The translations under genes were made by a program, and so were the position numbers. The notes under the pieces are model-generated. The model was given only the letters and a program-made list of their open reading frames with translations. It was not told where the DNA came from and searched no databases. Shown here one piece after another: positions 1-9,300 of a stretch of DNA of 64,000 nucleotides (positions are counted from its first letter, which is position 1; each line of letters starts with the position of its first letter). This stretch comes from Paenibacillus phytohabitans (GTDB lineage Bacteria > Bacillota > Bacilli > Paenibacillales > Paenibacillaceae): assembly GCF_013141775.1 (NCBI RefSeq), contig NZ_WHOB01000027.1, positions 124,001 through 188,000 of the forward strand, in the 5' to 3' direction.

Positions 1-1
1 G

Positions 2-1045
2 CTGAGGGATCATACGGAAGTAAGTGAGGTCAAGCTTAATCAGGAAACTTATCTGGCCGCTTCCCGCAGCATCGGTACTACCGGTCTTACCTTCATTGCC
101 GGCATTCCGAGGAAGCAGGTACTCGCCAAATTATCGGGAAGCATGCACAATTATATCTGGTTTATCGCGCTGATTGCGTTCGTCTCGCTTGCAGCAGGTG
201 TCCTGCTGTCGCTTCGCTTCACCCGGATTATCCGTGATCTGCTGCGGAGTATCCGTAAGGTCAAGAAAGGGGATTACAACACCCGGATGCCGGCCTTCAA
301 GGATGCAGAGCTCAACCAGCTCAGTTCCACCTTCAACAACATGACTGACGAAATCAATTATCTGATCAAGGAAGTCTATGAGAAGCATCTGCTGGTCAAA
401 GAGTCAGAGTTCAAATTTCTGCAGGCTCAGATGAATCCGCATTTTCTGTTCAATACACTGATTACCATCGGTTATAAGGCAAAGCTGTCCAAAGATGAGA
501 CCGTTTACAAAATGGTCACGTCCCTCACTGAGCTGCTGCAGGCAAGCATCTATTCCAACAGCCTGGCCAAAATCCCGATCCGGCAGGAGCTCGATTTCAT
601 CAGATTCTATCTGTATCTGCAGAAGGAAAGGTTCGAGGACAAAATGGAGTACACGATCCAGATCGAGGATGAGGCCATACTGGATCTGCTGCTGCCCAAG
701 CTCAGTGTCGAACCGCTGGTCGAGAATGCTGTGGTGCACGGGGTGGAGCGGAAGCTCGGCAAAGGAAACATCAACATCCGCATTTACCGCGATAATGATT
801 CGGTCTATTTCGAGATTACGGATAACGGCAGCGGGTTTGAGCATGTGCCTAAGAATTGGAATCATTTCGAGAGCGACACGATGCGCAAGCAGGGCCACAA
901 CAATATCGGCCTGATCAACACGCATAAACGGGTTAAGCTGCTCTACGGCGAGCCTTATGGCATTGAGGTCGAGAGCGAGCCTGGGGCAGGCGCGAGAGTC
1001 ACTCTACATATACCGGCAGATCAGGGGGAACTAACACATGTATAA
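2..1045 (+). CDS. Sensor histidine kinase, YesM-type (N-terminus outside window)
   Basis: The open frame runs in from the left edge, so the extracellular sensor part is cut. What remains is the end of a sensor region, one membrane segment (FIALIAFVSLAAGVLLSL), a HAMP linker, a His_kinase domain with the phospho-acceptor motif MNPHFLFNTL, and a HATPase domain with N-box VEPLVENAVVHG and a glycine-rich ITDNGSGF. This family autophosphorylates at the membrane and passes phosphate to a YesN-type regulator. Its stop overlaps the start of the response regulator by 8 bp, so the two are translationally coupled partners. An internal ATG at 143 is inside the membrane segment and is not the real start. 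The ligand cannot be told from the visible part. Confidence 0.93.
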   Translation: MRDHTEVSEVKLNQETYLAASRSIGTTGLTFIAGIPRKQVLAKLSGSMHNYIWFIALIAFVSLAAGVLLSLRFTRIIRDLLRSIRKVKKGDYNTRMPAFKDAELNQLSSTFNNMTDEINYLIKEVYEKHLLVKESEFKFLQAQMNPHFLFNTLITIGYKAKLSKDETVYKMVTSLTELLQASIYSNSLAKIPIRQELDFIRFYLYLQKERFEDKMEYTIQIEDEAILDLLLPKLSVEPLVENAVVHGVERKLGKGNINIRIYRDNDSVYFEITDNGSGFEHVPKNWNHFESDTMRKQGHNNIGLINTHKRVKLLYGEPYGIEVESEPGAGARVTLHIPADQGELTHV

Positions 1046-2660
1046 GGTGATGATTGTAGACGATGAGCCTGTGATCAAAAAAGGGCTGCAGTGCTTCATC
1101 GATTGGAGTATTCTTGAGTGCGAGGTTGTTTGTGAGGCGTCGAACGGGCTGGAGGCGGTCGAGCTGCTGGGCTACTACGATGTCGATATCGTTGTCACGG
1201 ATATCCGCATGCCGGGAATGGATGGGCTTGCGCTCTCAGACTATGTGCACCAGCACTTTCCGCAGACGAAGGTTATCATTCTTACGGCCTTCGCGGACTT
1301 CTCCTATGCCCAAACGGCCATTCAATATGAAGTCGTCGATTTTGTAGTCAAGACCAATCCCACAGAGCAGATTCCCCGGGCGATTGAGAAAGCCACACTG
1401 CTGCTGGAAAAAGAACGGGAGCAGAAGCAGAAGGTCCGGCAGCTGGAGAGCAAAATCAACGATAATCTGTCCGAAATCAGCGAAAAATTCCTCCGGGAAG
1501 CCGTCTATGGCCTGATTAGCGATGAAGCCGGTCTGTTCAGCCGCTCAAGCGAGCTGGGGCTGCAGCTGGAGGACTATTTCGCCATCTATATGGAGGTAAA
1601 AGATATACCCGGACCCCATGGCTCTGCCGGGAGCCCGGCGAATGACCATCACCGCTTCCTGGCTTCCATCCGCCAATTCCTTGCCCTGGCCTTCGGGGAG
1701 CATCCCTCTTATATTATGGCCATGGAGAAAAACACCCTGCTGGCGCTTGTCTCCATGACCGGCGGCAATACCGCGGTCTCCACCCAGGCCCTGCTCACGA
1801 TCAGCAATGAAATCCTCGCCATGGCGGAGAACTTCAGGCAATATCATGTCAATATCGGCATCAGCCTGCGGCACCGGGATATATCGACGCTGTCAACGGC
1901 TTATCTTGAAGCGAGAGAGGCGCTGCAGGGCAGCTTTTATAATGATAATTATGTGGCTGTATATATCCCTCATACGAACCAGGCCCTTACGCCTGCAGCC
2001 CCTCCCCATCATGCCGCCGAGCAGATTGCCGGACATCTGCAGCAGGGAGACAGCGAGTCGGCCATCCGGCAGCTGGACCAGCTGCTGGAGAACTACAGAA
2101 GCATTAAAGAGCCCATTGAGAATGTGAAGGTAGCCTGTCTGCTGATCAGCTCCTATTGCTTCCGCTTGCTGAGCACAAGCCAGCCCTTCGCACCGGAGAT
2201 GGAGGAGAGCCAATCCGCCGTGTATAAGCAGATTCAGGAGAGCAAAAGCATCCAGCTGCTGGCAGATATTCTGGGGCGCCTGATTCTAAGCTGCTCAAGG
2301 GCCGTGGCGCGGAGTGACAGACAGCCTAATTACATCGTAATTGAATGCCAGAAATATATACGAGAACACTACAATCAGAACCTGAGCCTGCAGATTATTG
2401 CCGACCATATCCATATCAACAGCAGCTACCTCAGCCGCCTGTACAAGAAGGTCACCGGTGAGTCCATCATCGATGTGATCAACAAATACCGGATTGACAT
2501 GGCCAAGAAGCTGCTCCGGAACCCGGCAAGTAAAGTATTCGAAGTCGCGGAAGCCGTCGGCATTGAGACACCTGCCTATTTCACTCATGTGTTCTCCAAA
2601 TACACAGGGATGAGCCCCAAGGAATATAAGCTGAATTATTCACAGACCGAACTGGGATAA
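1038..2660 (+). CDS. Response regulator, YesN-type, with AraC DNA-binding domain
   Basis: 540 residues. The N-terminal receiver domain (about 1-120) has the acidic pair VDDEP, the phospho-acceptor Asp in VVTDIRMPGMDG and a conserved K near residue 110 (VVKT). A long middle region is followed by a C-terminal AraC/XylS double helix-turn-helix (about 440-540, ending YFTHVFSKYTGMSPKEYK). The start overlaps the upstream kinase gene by 8 bp. It is expected to activate nearby sugar-uptake or glycan genes once phosphorylated, but the target operon is not in the window: the next genes are a broken hypothetical on the other strand and an amino-acid importer. Confidence 0.93.
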   Translation: MYKVMIVDDEPVIKKGLQCFIDWSILECEVVCEASNGLEAVELLGYYDVDIVVTDIRMPGMDGLALSDYVHQHFPQTKVIILTAFADFSYAQTAIQYEVVDFVVKTNPTEQIPRAIEKATLLLEKEREQKQKVRQLESKINDNLSEISEKFLREAVYGLISDEAGLFSRSSELGLQLEDYFAIYMEVKDIPGPHGSAGSPANDHHRFLASIRQFLALAFGEHPSYIMAMEKNTLLALVSMTGGNTAVSTQALLTISNEILAMAENFRQYHVNIGISLRHRDISTLSTAYLEAREALQGSFYNDNYVAVYIPHTNQALTPAAPPHHAAEQIAGHLQQGDSESAIRQLDQLLENYRSIKEPIENVKVACLLISSYCFRLLSTSQPFAPEMEESQSAVYKQIQESKSIQLLADILGRLILSCSRAVARSDRQPNYIVIECQKYIREHYNQNLSLQIIADHIHINSSYLSRLYKKVTGESIIDVINKYRIDMAKKLLRNPASKVFEVAEAVGIETPAYFTHVFSKYTGMSPKEYKLNYSQTELG

Positions 2661-2685
2661 CCGGAAGAAGTGCACCAGACGTTGA

Positions 2686-3282
2686 TCATATCTTCCACTC
2701 CGGAGCCTTGAAGGCCGAACATAATCCTTCGCTCCGGTAGTACGCAATGGCTCCGTTCAATTCCTCCCGATCGCATTCGACCTCTGCCTTAGTCATTTCC
2801 CGCACGATTTCCTGTGCCTTCTCCACGGCATTTGCCTTGACGTAACAGTGCAGGCATTCCAGGTACAGCCGGGGCTCTTTCTGTGAAGCCTGCTGCAGAT
2901 AGCCCCCCCACTCATACCAGCCGTCATCATTAAGATCCGCAAAATTCTCAATTGGAGCATAGGAAGTGAAAGAGGGATAGGTATCCGCCAGCTTGAAGCC
3001 TACCCGCTCTGCTACGGCCCGCTTCTTCCGCAGCTCCGGCAAATCTATCTTCTCCAGCACATCCCCCTCAGGCAGCGATAGTTCGATTGGCGTGAACGTC
3101 TCACGGGTTACAATGTACCGGTGTCTTGTATACTCCCGTATATATTTGTTGGGATGAACCGATGAACCTCTGGTATCTTCAATCTCCACTCTTCATTATC
3201 CGGTGTGACCTGATCCCAGAACCCCAGTGATTCCGTGAGCGCCTGGTTAAAAACATTGTTGCCCGTTATTCAATTCTATCAC
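2686..3282 (-). pseudogene. Hypothetical protein gene with two compensating frameshifts
   Basis: An intact frame covers only 2686-3189 and starts at a GTG without a good ribosome site. A strong AAGGAGG lies at 3293-3299, upstream of a GTG at 3280-3282 (an in-frame ATG at 3289-3291 is too close to it). Reading from there gives about 11 residues, then a stop just after a run of five T. Shifting frame at that run continues as NQALTESLGFWDQVTPDNEEWRLKIPEVHRFIP (given here as two linked blocks, NQALTESLGFWDQV and TPDNEEWRLKIPEVHRFIP). A second shift at a CCC run near 3140-3145 returns to the main frame at NKYIREYTRHRYIVTRE. I do not recognise the family. The shifts could be real decay or homopolymer sequencing errors. 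Confidence 0.6.
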
Positions 3283-3439
3283 CTTAGACATTCCTCCTTA
3301 TTTCAGGCCGCCTGTGTACCTGTTACAGGAATCGTATCCGATTACGAATTGAGATAAAATGGAAAAAATAAATAAAATAAGAGTCTGCGGAGCGGCATGC
3401 TTTGATTTATTTTGGACACAAATGTGTTCCCCTACTCTA

Positions 3440-3469
3440 TCGACATTAACTCACATCATATGTTATTAT
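3440..3469 (+). promoter_or_regulatory. Candidate sigma-A promoter of the amino-acid importer
   Basis: TCGACA at 3440-3445 and TATTAT at 3464-3469 are separated by 18 bp. They lie 72 bp before the start of the binding-protein gene, in the gap after the convergent hypothetical gene. Each box has one mismatch or two to consensus. Not verified. Confidence 0.45.
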
Positions 3470-3540
3470 GATAAACTGATAACGTATTAACGAACTAAAG
3501 CGCAGTCTGCTGCGTGTAATCTACTAGGGGGAATAGAGAG

Positions 3541-4311
3541 ATGAAGAGACAAGGGATATTGGGTTTATTGGTAATTATGGCGATTGCTATAATAGCAGGC
3601 TGCTCCAGTTCGGGTGGCAATGACGGTAAGCTGGTGATCGGTATAGATGATAAGTTTGCCCCGATGGGCTTCCGGGATGATAACAATGAAATTGTAGGTT
3701 TCGATATTGACTATGCGAAAGCGGCTGCTGAGAAAATGGGCAAAGAGGTTACCTTCCTCCCGATTGACTGGTCTGCCAAGGAATCGGAGCTGAATAGCGG
3801 ACGCATTGATATGATATGGAACGGCTACACCATTACGGACGAGCGTAAGGAAAAAGTGTTATTCACCAAGCCTTATCTGGAGAACAGCCAGGTTGTAGTC
3901 GTGCTTGCGGATTCAGCGCTGTCTACGCTTAAGGATCTGGCCGGCAAAGAGGTCGGACTGCAAAGCCTCTCCTCTGCTGCCGATGCCCTGGATGCTAATC
4001 CGATTAAGGCAGAGCTTAAAAATGTCTCCGAATTCACTGATAATGTGCTCGCCCTGACAGACCTGAAATCGGGTCGACTGGATGGAGTGGTCATTGATGA
4101 AGTTGTGGCCAGATACTACATAGCCAAGGAGCCGGAAACTTACAAGCTGATGGATGAATCGCTGGCCCCAGAGCAGTATGGTATAGGGATTAAGAAGGGC
4201 AATGAGGACCTGCTGACGGAGCTGCAAAAGGCATTGGACGCGCTGAGCAGTGACGGAACGGCGGCTGAGATTTCCACGAAATGGTTCGGAGAGAACAAAG
4301 TACTTAACTAG
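3541..4311 (+). CDS. Polar amino-acid ABC transporter, substrate-binding lipoprotein
   Basis: 256 residues. The signal peptide ends in a lipobox (IIAGC, Cys at about residue 21), so the mature protein is lipid-anchored outside the membrane. The rest matches the SBP_bac_3 fold: LVIGIDDKFAPMGFRDDNNEIVGFDIDYAKA near the start is the classic opening of this family (quoted in parts: LVIGIDDKFAPMGFRD, EIVGFDIDYAKA). It captures a polar amino acid or cystine-like ligand; the exact ligand cannot be read. It starts at an ATG after a G-rich site (AGGGGG). First gene of a three-gene importer operon with the permease and ATPase that follow. Confidence 0.92.
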   Translation: MKRQGILGLLVIMAIAIIAGCSSSGGNDGKLVIGIDDKFAPMGFRDDNNEIVGFDIDYAKAAAEKMGKEVTFLPIDWSAKESELNSGRIDMIWNGYTITDERKEKVLFTKPYLENSQVVVVLADSALSTLKDLAGKEVGLQSLSSAADALDANPIKAELKNVSEFTDNVLALTDLKSGRLDGVVIDEVVARYYIAKEPETYKLMDESLAPEQYGIGIKKGNEDLLTELQKALDALSSDGTAAEISTKWFGENKVLN

Positions 4312-4340
4312 ATGGTTTCCTTTAGGAGTCGGGTGAAGAT

Positions 4341-5000
4341 ATGAATATGGACTATATTATTAAAATTTCCGGACCGATGCTGGAGGGGGCACGGACAACG
4401 GTTTTGCTATTCCTGATCGTGATTGTATTATCCATTCCGCTTGGGATGGTGGTTACCCTGATGGCCAAAAGCTCGATCAAGCCGCTGGCCTGGATCGCAC
4501 ATACGTATATTTACGTAATGCGCGGCACTCCGCTGCTCTTGCAGCTCTTGTTCTTCTGCTTCGGCTTGCCGCAGATTCCCGTGATTGGGCAATATCTGGT
4601 CATGGACCGTTTCGTCGCGGCCAGCCTTGGATTCATTCTGAATTATGGCGCTTATTTCGCTGAGATCTTCCGCGGGGGAATGCTCTCCATCGATAAAGGC
4701 CAGCATGAGGCAGCCAAGGTACTCGGGCTTAGCAAATGGCAGACCCTGCGCAAGGTAATTCTCGCCCAGATGTTCCGGGTGGCGCTGCCTGCGGTAGCCA
4801 ATGAGTCCATAACCCTGGTCAAGGACACTGCCTTGCTGTATGCCGTAGCCGTACCGGAGCTGCTCAATTTCGCCAAAACGGCGGTAAACCGTGATTTCAC
4901 GGTCACCCCTTTTGTCGTAGCGGGCGTAATATATTTGCTGATGACACTGGTGCTTACGCTGTTCTTCAAGACGCTGGAGAAACGTTTCAAATTTGAGTAG
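4341..5000 (+). CDS. Polar amino-acid ABC transporter, permease
   Basis: 219 residues, normal for the HisM/GlnP family. Several membrane segments are visible (VLLFLIVIVLSIPLGMVV; FVAASLGFILNYGAYFAEIF; the C-terminal VVAGVIYLLMTLVLTLFF). The cytoplasmic EAA loop reads GQHEAAKVLGLSKWQTLRKV, where the ATPase docks. It lies 29 bp after the binding protein and 15 bp before the ATPase, so one operon is likely. Only one permease is present, so it probably works as a homodimer. Confidence 0.92.
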   Translation: MNMDYIIKISGPMLEGARTTVLLFLIVIVLSIPLGMVVTLMAKSSIKPLAWIAHTYIYVMRGTPLLLQLLFFCFGLPQIPVIGQYLVMDRFVAASLGFILNYGAYFAEIFRGGMLSIDKGQHEAAKVLGLSKWQTLRKVILAQMFRVALPAVANESITLVKDTALLYAVAVPELLNFAKTAVNRDFTVTPFVVAGVIYLLMTLVLTLFFKTLEKRFKFE

Positions 5001-5015
5001 AAGGGCTGTTTGGCT

Positions 5016-5759
5016 ATGAGTAGTATGATTGAAGTATCGCAATTGCAGAAATCCTTCGGCAGCCTTGATGTGCTGAAACAGATTACCTTTGACGTTAACC
5101 CCGGGGAAGTCGTTGCGGTGATCGGGCCTTCCGGCTCCGGCAAAAGCACCATGCTGCGCAGTCTTGTGCATCTGGAGGAGGTCACCGGGGGAAGCATCCT
5201 GATCTGCGGCCGGGCGCTCGTGGAGAACGGCAAATATGCCAGCGGCGCGGAGATTAGGGAAATCACCTCAACCATGGGCATGGTGTTCCAGCACTTTAAT
5301 CTGTTTCCGCATCTCACCGTAAGGGGGAATCTGGAGCTTGCGCCGAGAACGCTGAAGCGGGAGAGTATTCAGGATATTACGGCCAAAAGCGAGGCGCTGC
5401 TCTCCAAAGTAGGTCTTGCCGATAAAGCAGACGTGTATCCCTCCATGCTGTCCGGCGGGCAGAAGCAACGGGTCGCAATCGCCAGAGCGATGATGCTGAA
5501 TCCGGACATTCTCCTGTTCGACGAGCCGACCTCGGCACTGGATCCCGAGCTCACCGGCGAGGTGCTGCGGGTCATCCGCCAGCTTGCCGAGGGGCACATG
5601 ACGATGATTATCGTCACGCATGAGATGAATTTTGCCCGCGATGTGGCCGACCGCGTCTTCTTCATGGATAACGGCGAAATCGCCGAGTCCGGCACACCGG
5701 AGGAAATCTTCGGCAACCCGCAGCTGGAGCGGACCCGGACATTTCTGAACCGGGAGTAA
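5016..5759 (+). CDS. Polar amino-acid ABC transporter, ATP-binding protein
   Basis: About 247 residues. It has Walker [11 protein letters not shown]-loop FQHFN, signature [14 protein letters not shown], Walker [13 protein letters not shown] and the H-loop VTHE, the complete set for a working ATPase. A TTG at 5010 is in frame, but the ATG at 5016 is better spaced (9 nt) from AGAAGGG at 5000-5006 and is preferred. Last gene of the importer operon, followed by a strong terminator. Confidence 0.93.
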   Translation: MSSMIEVSQLQKSFGSLDVLKQITFDVNPGEVVAVIGPSGSGKSTMLRSLVHLEEVTGGSILICGRALVENGKYASGAEIREITSTMGMVFQHFNLFPHLTVRGNLELAPRTLKRESIQDITAKSEALLSKVGLADKADVYPSMLSGGQKQRVAIARAMMLNPDILLFDEPTSALDPELTGEVLRVIRQLAEGHMTMIIVTHEMNFARDVADRVFFMDNGEIAESGTPEEIFGNPQLERTRTFLNRE

Positions 5760-5775
5760 CGGAAAGTGGATCAGG

Positions 5776-5826
5776 AAAGGGACAGTCCCATTAGCCATAC
5801 AATGGCCACTCGGGACTGTCCCTTTT
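5776..5826 (+). terminator. Intrinsic terminator of the amino-acid importer operon
   Basis: AAAGGGACAGTCCC at 5776-5789 pairs with GGGACTGTCCCTTTT at 5812-5826. The loop arms contain a second pairing block (TAGCCAT/ATGGCCA), and a T/C-rich tract follows. It lies just after the ATPase stop. Confidence 0.8.
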
Positions 5827-5847
5827 CCCTTTTCCCTTTTCTCTTTT

Positions 5848-6066
5848 TCGTTTGCCCTCAAAGTGGCACATTGTACTCGGTTTTTCGCATACATTCGGGT
5901 CGTTACCCCTGGCAGCGGCATATTGTATTCGGTTTTTCGCATACATTCGGTTCGTTTAACCTCGCAGTTGCACATTGTATTCGGTTTTTCGCATACGTTT
6001 GGGTCGTTTACCTCCGCAGGGGGATATTGTATTCGGTTTTTCGCATACATTCGGTTCGTTTACCCT
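5848..6066. repeat. Tandem repeat array A: 52-bp unit, four copies plus a fragment
   Basis: Units start at 5848, 5900, 5952 and 6004, exactly 52 bp apart, with an 11-bp partial unit at 6056. All share TCGGTTTTTCGCATAC (at 5877, 5929, 5981 and 6033). Copies differ by a few substitutions, mainly in the first half. Short open frames run through the array on both strands but are only products of the periodicity. Confidence 0.9.
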
Positions 6067-6079
6067 TCCACATTGCTCA

Positions 6080-6210
6080 CTTCCGGCGGATTCAGGGGCA
6101 CTAGTGCTCCTCATTTCCTCATATTTCCCACTTCCGGCCGATTCAGGGGCACTTATGCTCTTCATTTCCTCAGTTTGCCCGCTATCGGTGGATTCAGAGG
6201 AATCCCTCTA
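6080..6210. repeat. Tandem repeat array B: 51-bp unit, about two and a half copies
   Basis: The core GATTCAG recurs at 6089, 6140 and 6191, 51 bp apart, each after a TCCGGCGGATTC-like block. The first two copies are close matches (CTTCCGGCGGATTCAGGGGC and CTTCCGGCCGATTCAGGGGC). The third is degenerate and incomplete. It directly follows array A but differs from it in sequence. Confidence 0.8.
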
Positions 6211-6220
6211 TATCCGTAAC

Positions 6221-6260
6221 AAAAAAAACAGCAGCCCGGGAATTCCAATTCCCGGGCTGC
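6221..6260 (-). terminator. Intrinsic terminator of the GH115 gene
   Basis: A perfect inverted repeat, GCAGCCCGGGAATT with its complement, spans 6231-6260. Eight A at 6221-6228 give a T-tract on the minus strand. It lies 80 bp after the GH115 stop. The 80 bp between contain several short TTGATTCC-like words and no gene. Confidence 0.88.
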
Positions 6261-6341
6261 CGCTTTTATTCCCTTGATTCCTTGATTCCCTCGATTCTCT
6301 TAATCCCCTCAATTCCCCACGAGTTCCTCAATTCCCCGTAG

Positions 6342-9300
6342 CTATCTTCGCTCCGAGTCCTTCCACTCCGCATCAACTGGCGGCAGCTCGTTACCGGTGG
6401 TCAAGTAGATCCGGTCGATCCGCAGCTGCGACTTTCTGGCCAAGACGGAGAGTACATGCTCCCCGGCGGTGAGGGCAAGGTCAGATATCGCACACCAATA
6501 GTACACATACGCAGTGTTGTACGTATGCAGCGTACCTCCGCCGAACTGTTCGGATATCGGCTGCACCTCGCCATCCAGCGCCAGATAGCAGGAGTCCGAC
6601 TTGTCATTATAATGCCGGAGCAGCATCCAGACCTGGTAAGTTCCCGGTGTACTGATATTCAGCCGGTAATGCAACGCCGGAGCCTGCTCCGGGTGATCCC
6701 AGCGGATTCCCGGCGGAGCTACGTGCATCGCCAGCCCGGTCCGTCCGTTCGTTTCCGCCTGCAGATGGCTCCAGCTCAGGCCGCTTCCGTCCGCAGCCGT
6801 TGTAAGATAAGCATTCGCTGAATTCTCCAGGGCATACTCCGCTTCAATCGCCAGAACCCCGTCCTGTTCAACGAAGACACCCGAACCAAATTCCTGAAGC
6901 CAATCCTTACTCCCGTCATTTCCGCTGATGTTAGCATAGCGCGGCTCACCTAGCTCAGTCTGCGGGGAATTCACTAGCTTATTAAAAATCTCAGTGTTCA
7001 TCGTCTTGAAGAACTCCCGGTCCGCATACAGGACATTAGGGGGAGGAACTTCATCCGCACTTGTTAAATAAAGCCCGCTGCCCAGCTGTTCAAGCTTATC
7101 CCACTGCACATCGGGACTCTCGAGTCCATAGGCGGGAACCGGTGTTTCACCATGTCTGCTGAAGACAGGACCAAGATTGCTTCCGCTTTGCGCGTTGGTA
7201 TACAGCACAAGTTTGGTAAGGGTCACATAACGGTCGACCATATAAATTTTTAGGGTATGGGCTCCAGAAGAGAGGAACGGAAGCTCCACCATGATTTTCT
7301 CGCCATTATCGAACACAGCTTCCTTCCAGTTGCCGAGCCATTCGTCACGGGTCTCACTTTCTACAATAAAAGGCTCTTCTTCATCCATGCCGACGCCGAA
7401 GCGGATCTGCCCCGTTGAATCCAGCGTAAGAAACCTGTGGATTTCCAGCTTGAACTTCCCGCTATGCTGCAAATACAGATCATATTCCAGATGAGGATTC
7501 TCCTTCAGCACATCCCCGGCCGGAGTGAGCTCCGAATGCCAGGCCATTACCGCGTCCCCTTCATGTCTTCCGAGGCCCGGCACGGTTACCCAGCCAGCCT
7601 TCGCCGCTTCTCCTTCCACACCATCATGAAAAATATTCCGGTCGTATCCGGCTGCCGGGATGGATACATAGCCGTCCGCTTCAATATAAGGGGCAACCCC
7701 TTCGGGGAGGTCTGCGGCTTCCTCAACTTGAATCTTAACCGGAAATACGCTGCCGTCCCTGTGATCATGGACATTAATAACTCCCTGCTTACCCGCATGC
7801 TCCGCTGGGTTCAATACAGATACGAGAATCCTTTTCTCGGTATGGATCGTCCCTTCACTCTCAGAGAGGGTAATCCAGTCCGTACCTTCAGTGACTTCGA
7901 TAGAATAAGGAAGGCTGCCAGCTCCCTGGTTCCCAATCTCAATCCACTTCTGCGCCACTCCATAAGCTGAGAATGAGAGCACCTCATCATTATTCCATAG
8001 ATCCACCTTTGCACCGCTTCCGGATATGCGAAGCGCAGGTGTTCTTGCCGGAAACATCGCTGTCGGCGGCGGCGGGAAGCTCTCAGGCGTGAGGATGCCC
8101 TCCCATTTTCCTTCGCTCATCTTATAATTGTAGAAATGCAGCATGGTCCGCTTGTAATCCAGCATTTTACCGGATAGCTCCGTGTACTGGTCTGCTGCCT
8201 GCATATTCCCCCGCGCGTAGGAAAGGTTACTCCGGTCAGCATAATAGAACTCATGGTTGGTATAGTAGGATGCGTGAATCTTCATCAGGAACAATTGGAA
8301 GAATGCAGAATGCTCCTCCGGCGGCAGGCTGTCCAGAATGGCATTTCCCCGTCTATAAATATCCTCAAGCTTCATCAGCCTCCGTCCGGCCTCATCACCC
8401 AGCACCGTTTGCGTGAAAACATCCGAATTCATATGTTCAATCTTCCGCACATTGGTTACCTGGGCAAAAACTTCATATAACTCAGCCGCTTCAGCACCGT
8501 GATTGCCGGAGAAATTCGTATTGATCCAGTGCTCGGTGAACTGCCGGGTGTTCTTGGTGATTCCCGTTTCTCTACCTGCTTCCCAGCCGTAGCGGATGAA
8601 GAATTCCATATCCTGCTCCAGCGGCTTGAGTCCGCCTATATTCTGCACCCATATATTACGGATTCCCGATTCATAGGACTTCCGCAGTTCATTGCCGGTG
8701 TGGGCCAGGGGGATCGAATTGATAAACAGATAGCTCATCGCTGTTCCCCCGTGCGCCCAGTAGGATGAATGGTAGTACAGCCCGTGCCCGCCGCTGCGCC
8801 CCCGTTCCGCCTCATTCGGATAACGGCGCACATGCCCGAAATTGTCATTGGCCCAGATCAGCGTGACATCCTCCGGCACTTCAAGACCGAGATTGTACAG
8901 ATCCAGCACCTCTTTATAGGGGACAAAAGTCTGCAGCACCTCCGTCCCTTTAGCTTCCCCGAGTGCTTTTGTCAGAATTTCCCGCTGATCCTTAATAATT
9001 TCACCGAGCAGGCGGACCTTAGCCGCAGTCTTCTCCTCCGCGCTTAAGGAATCATCTTCATCGATCGCCTTCGTATGAAATCCGGAATCATGAATGCCGC
9101 GCATGCCCATCGTAAAGCTGACTTCGTAATTCTTATTCTGTTCCACACTTTCCTGCCAGTACTCCAGTAGAATCTCGCGGTTTCTGCCTTCAATAGAGTA
9201 GTCGTAGACAGCATCCGTATACCCTTTGCTCATGATCCACGGTGTCCATTCGTTCTGGTTACTGCGCAGCAGCATATCACAGTGGGACGTCCCGACAACA

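Noticed and set aside
5766..6277. Open frames of 60-118 codons on both strands through arrays A and B
   Set aside because: They arise from the repeated unit, encode repeated words such as TEYN/RMRK, and have no ribosome sites.
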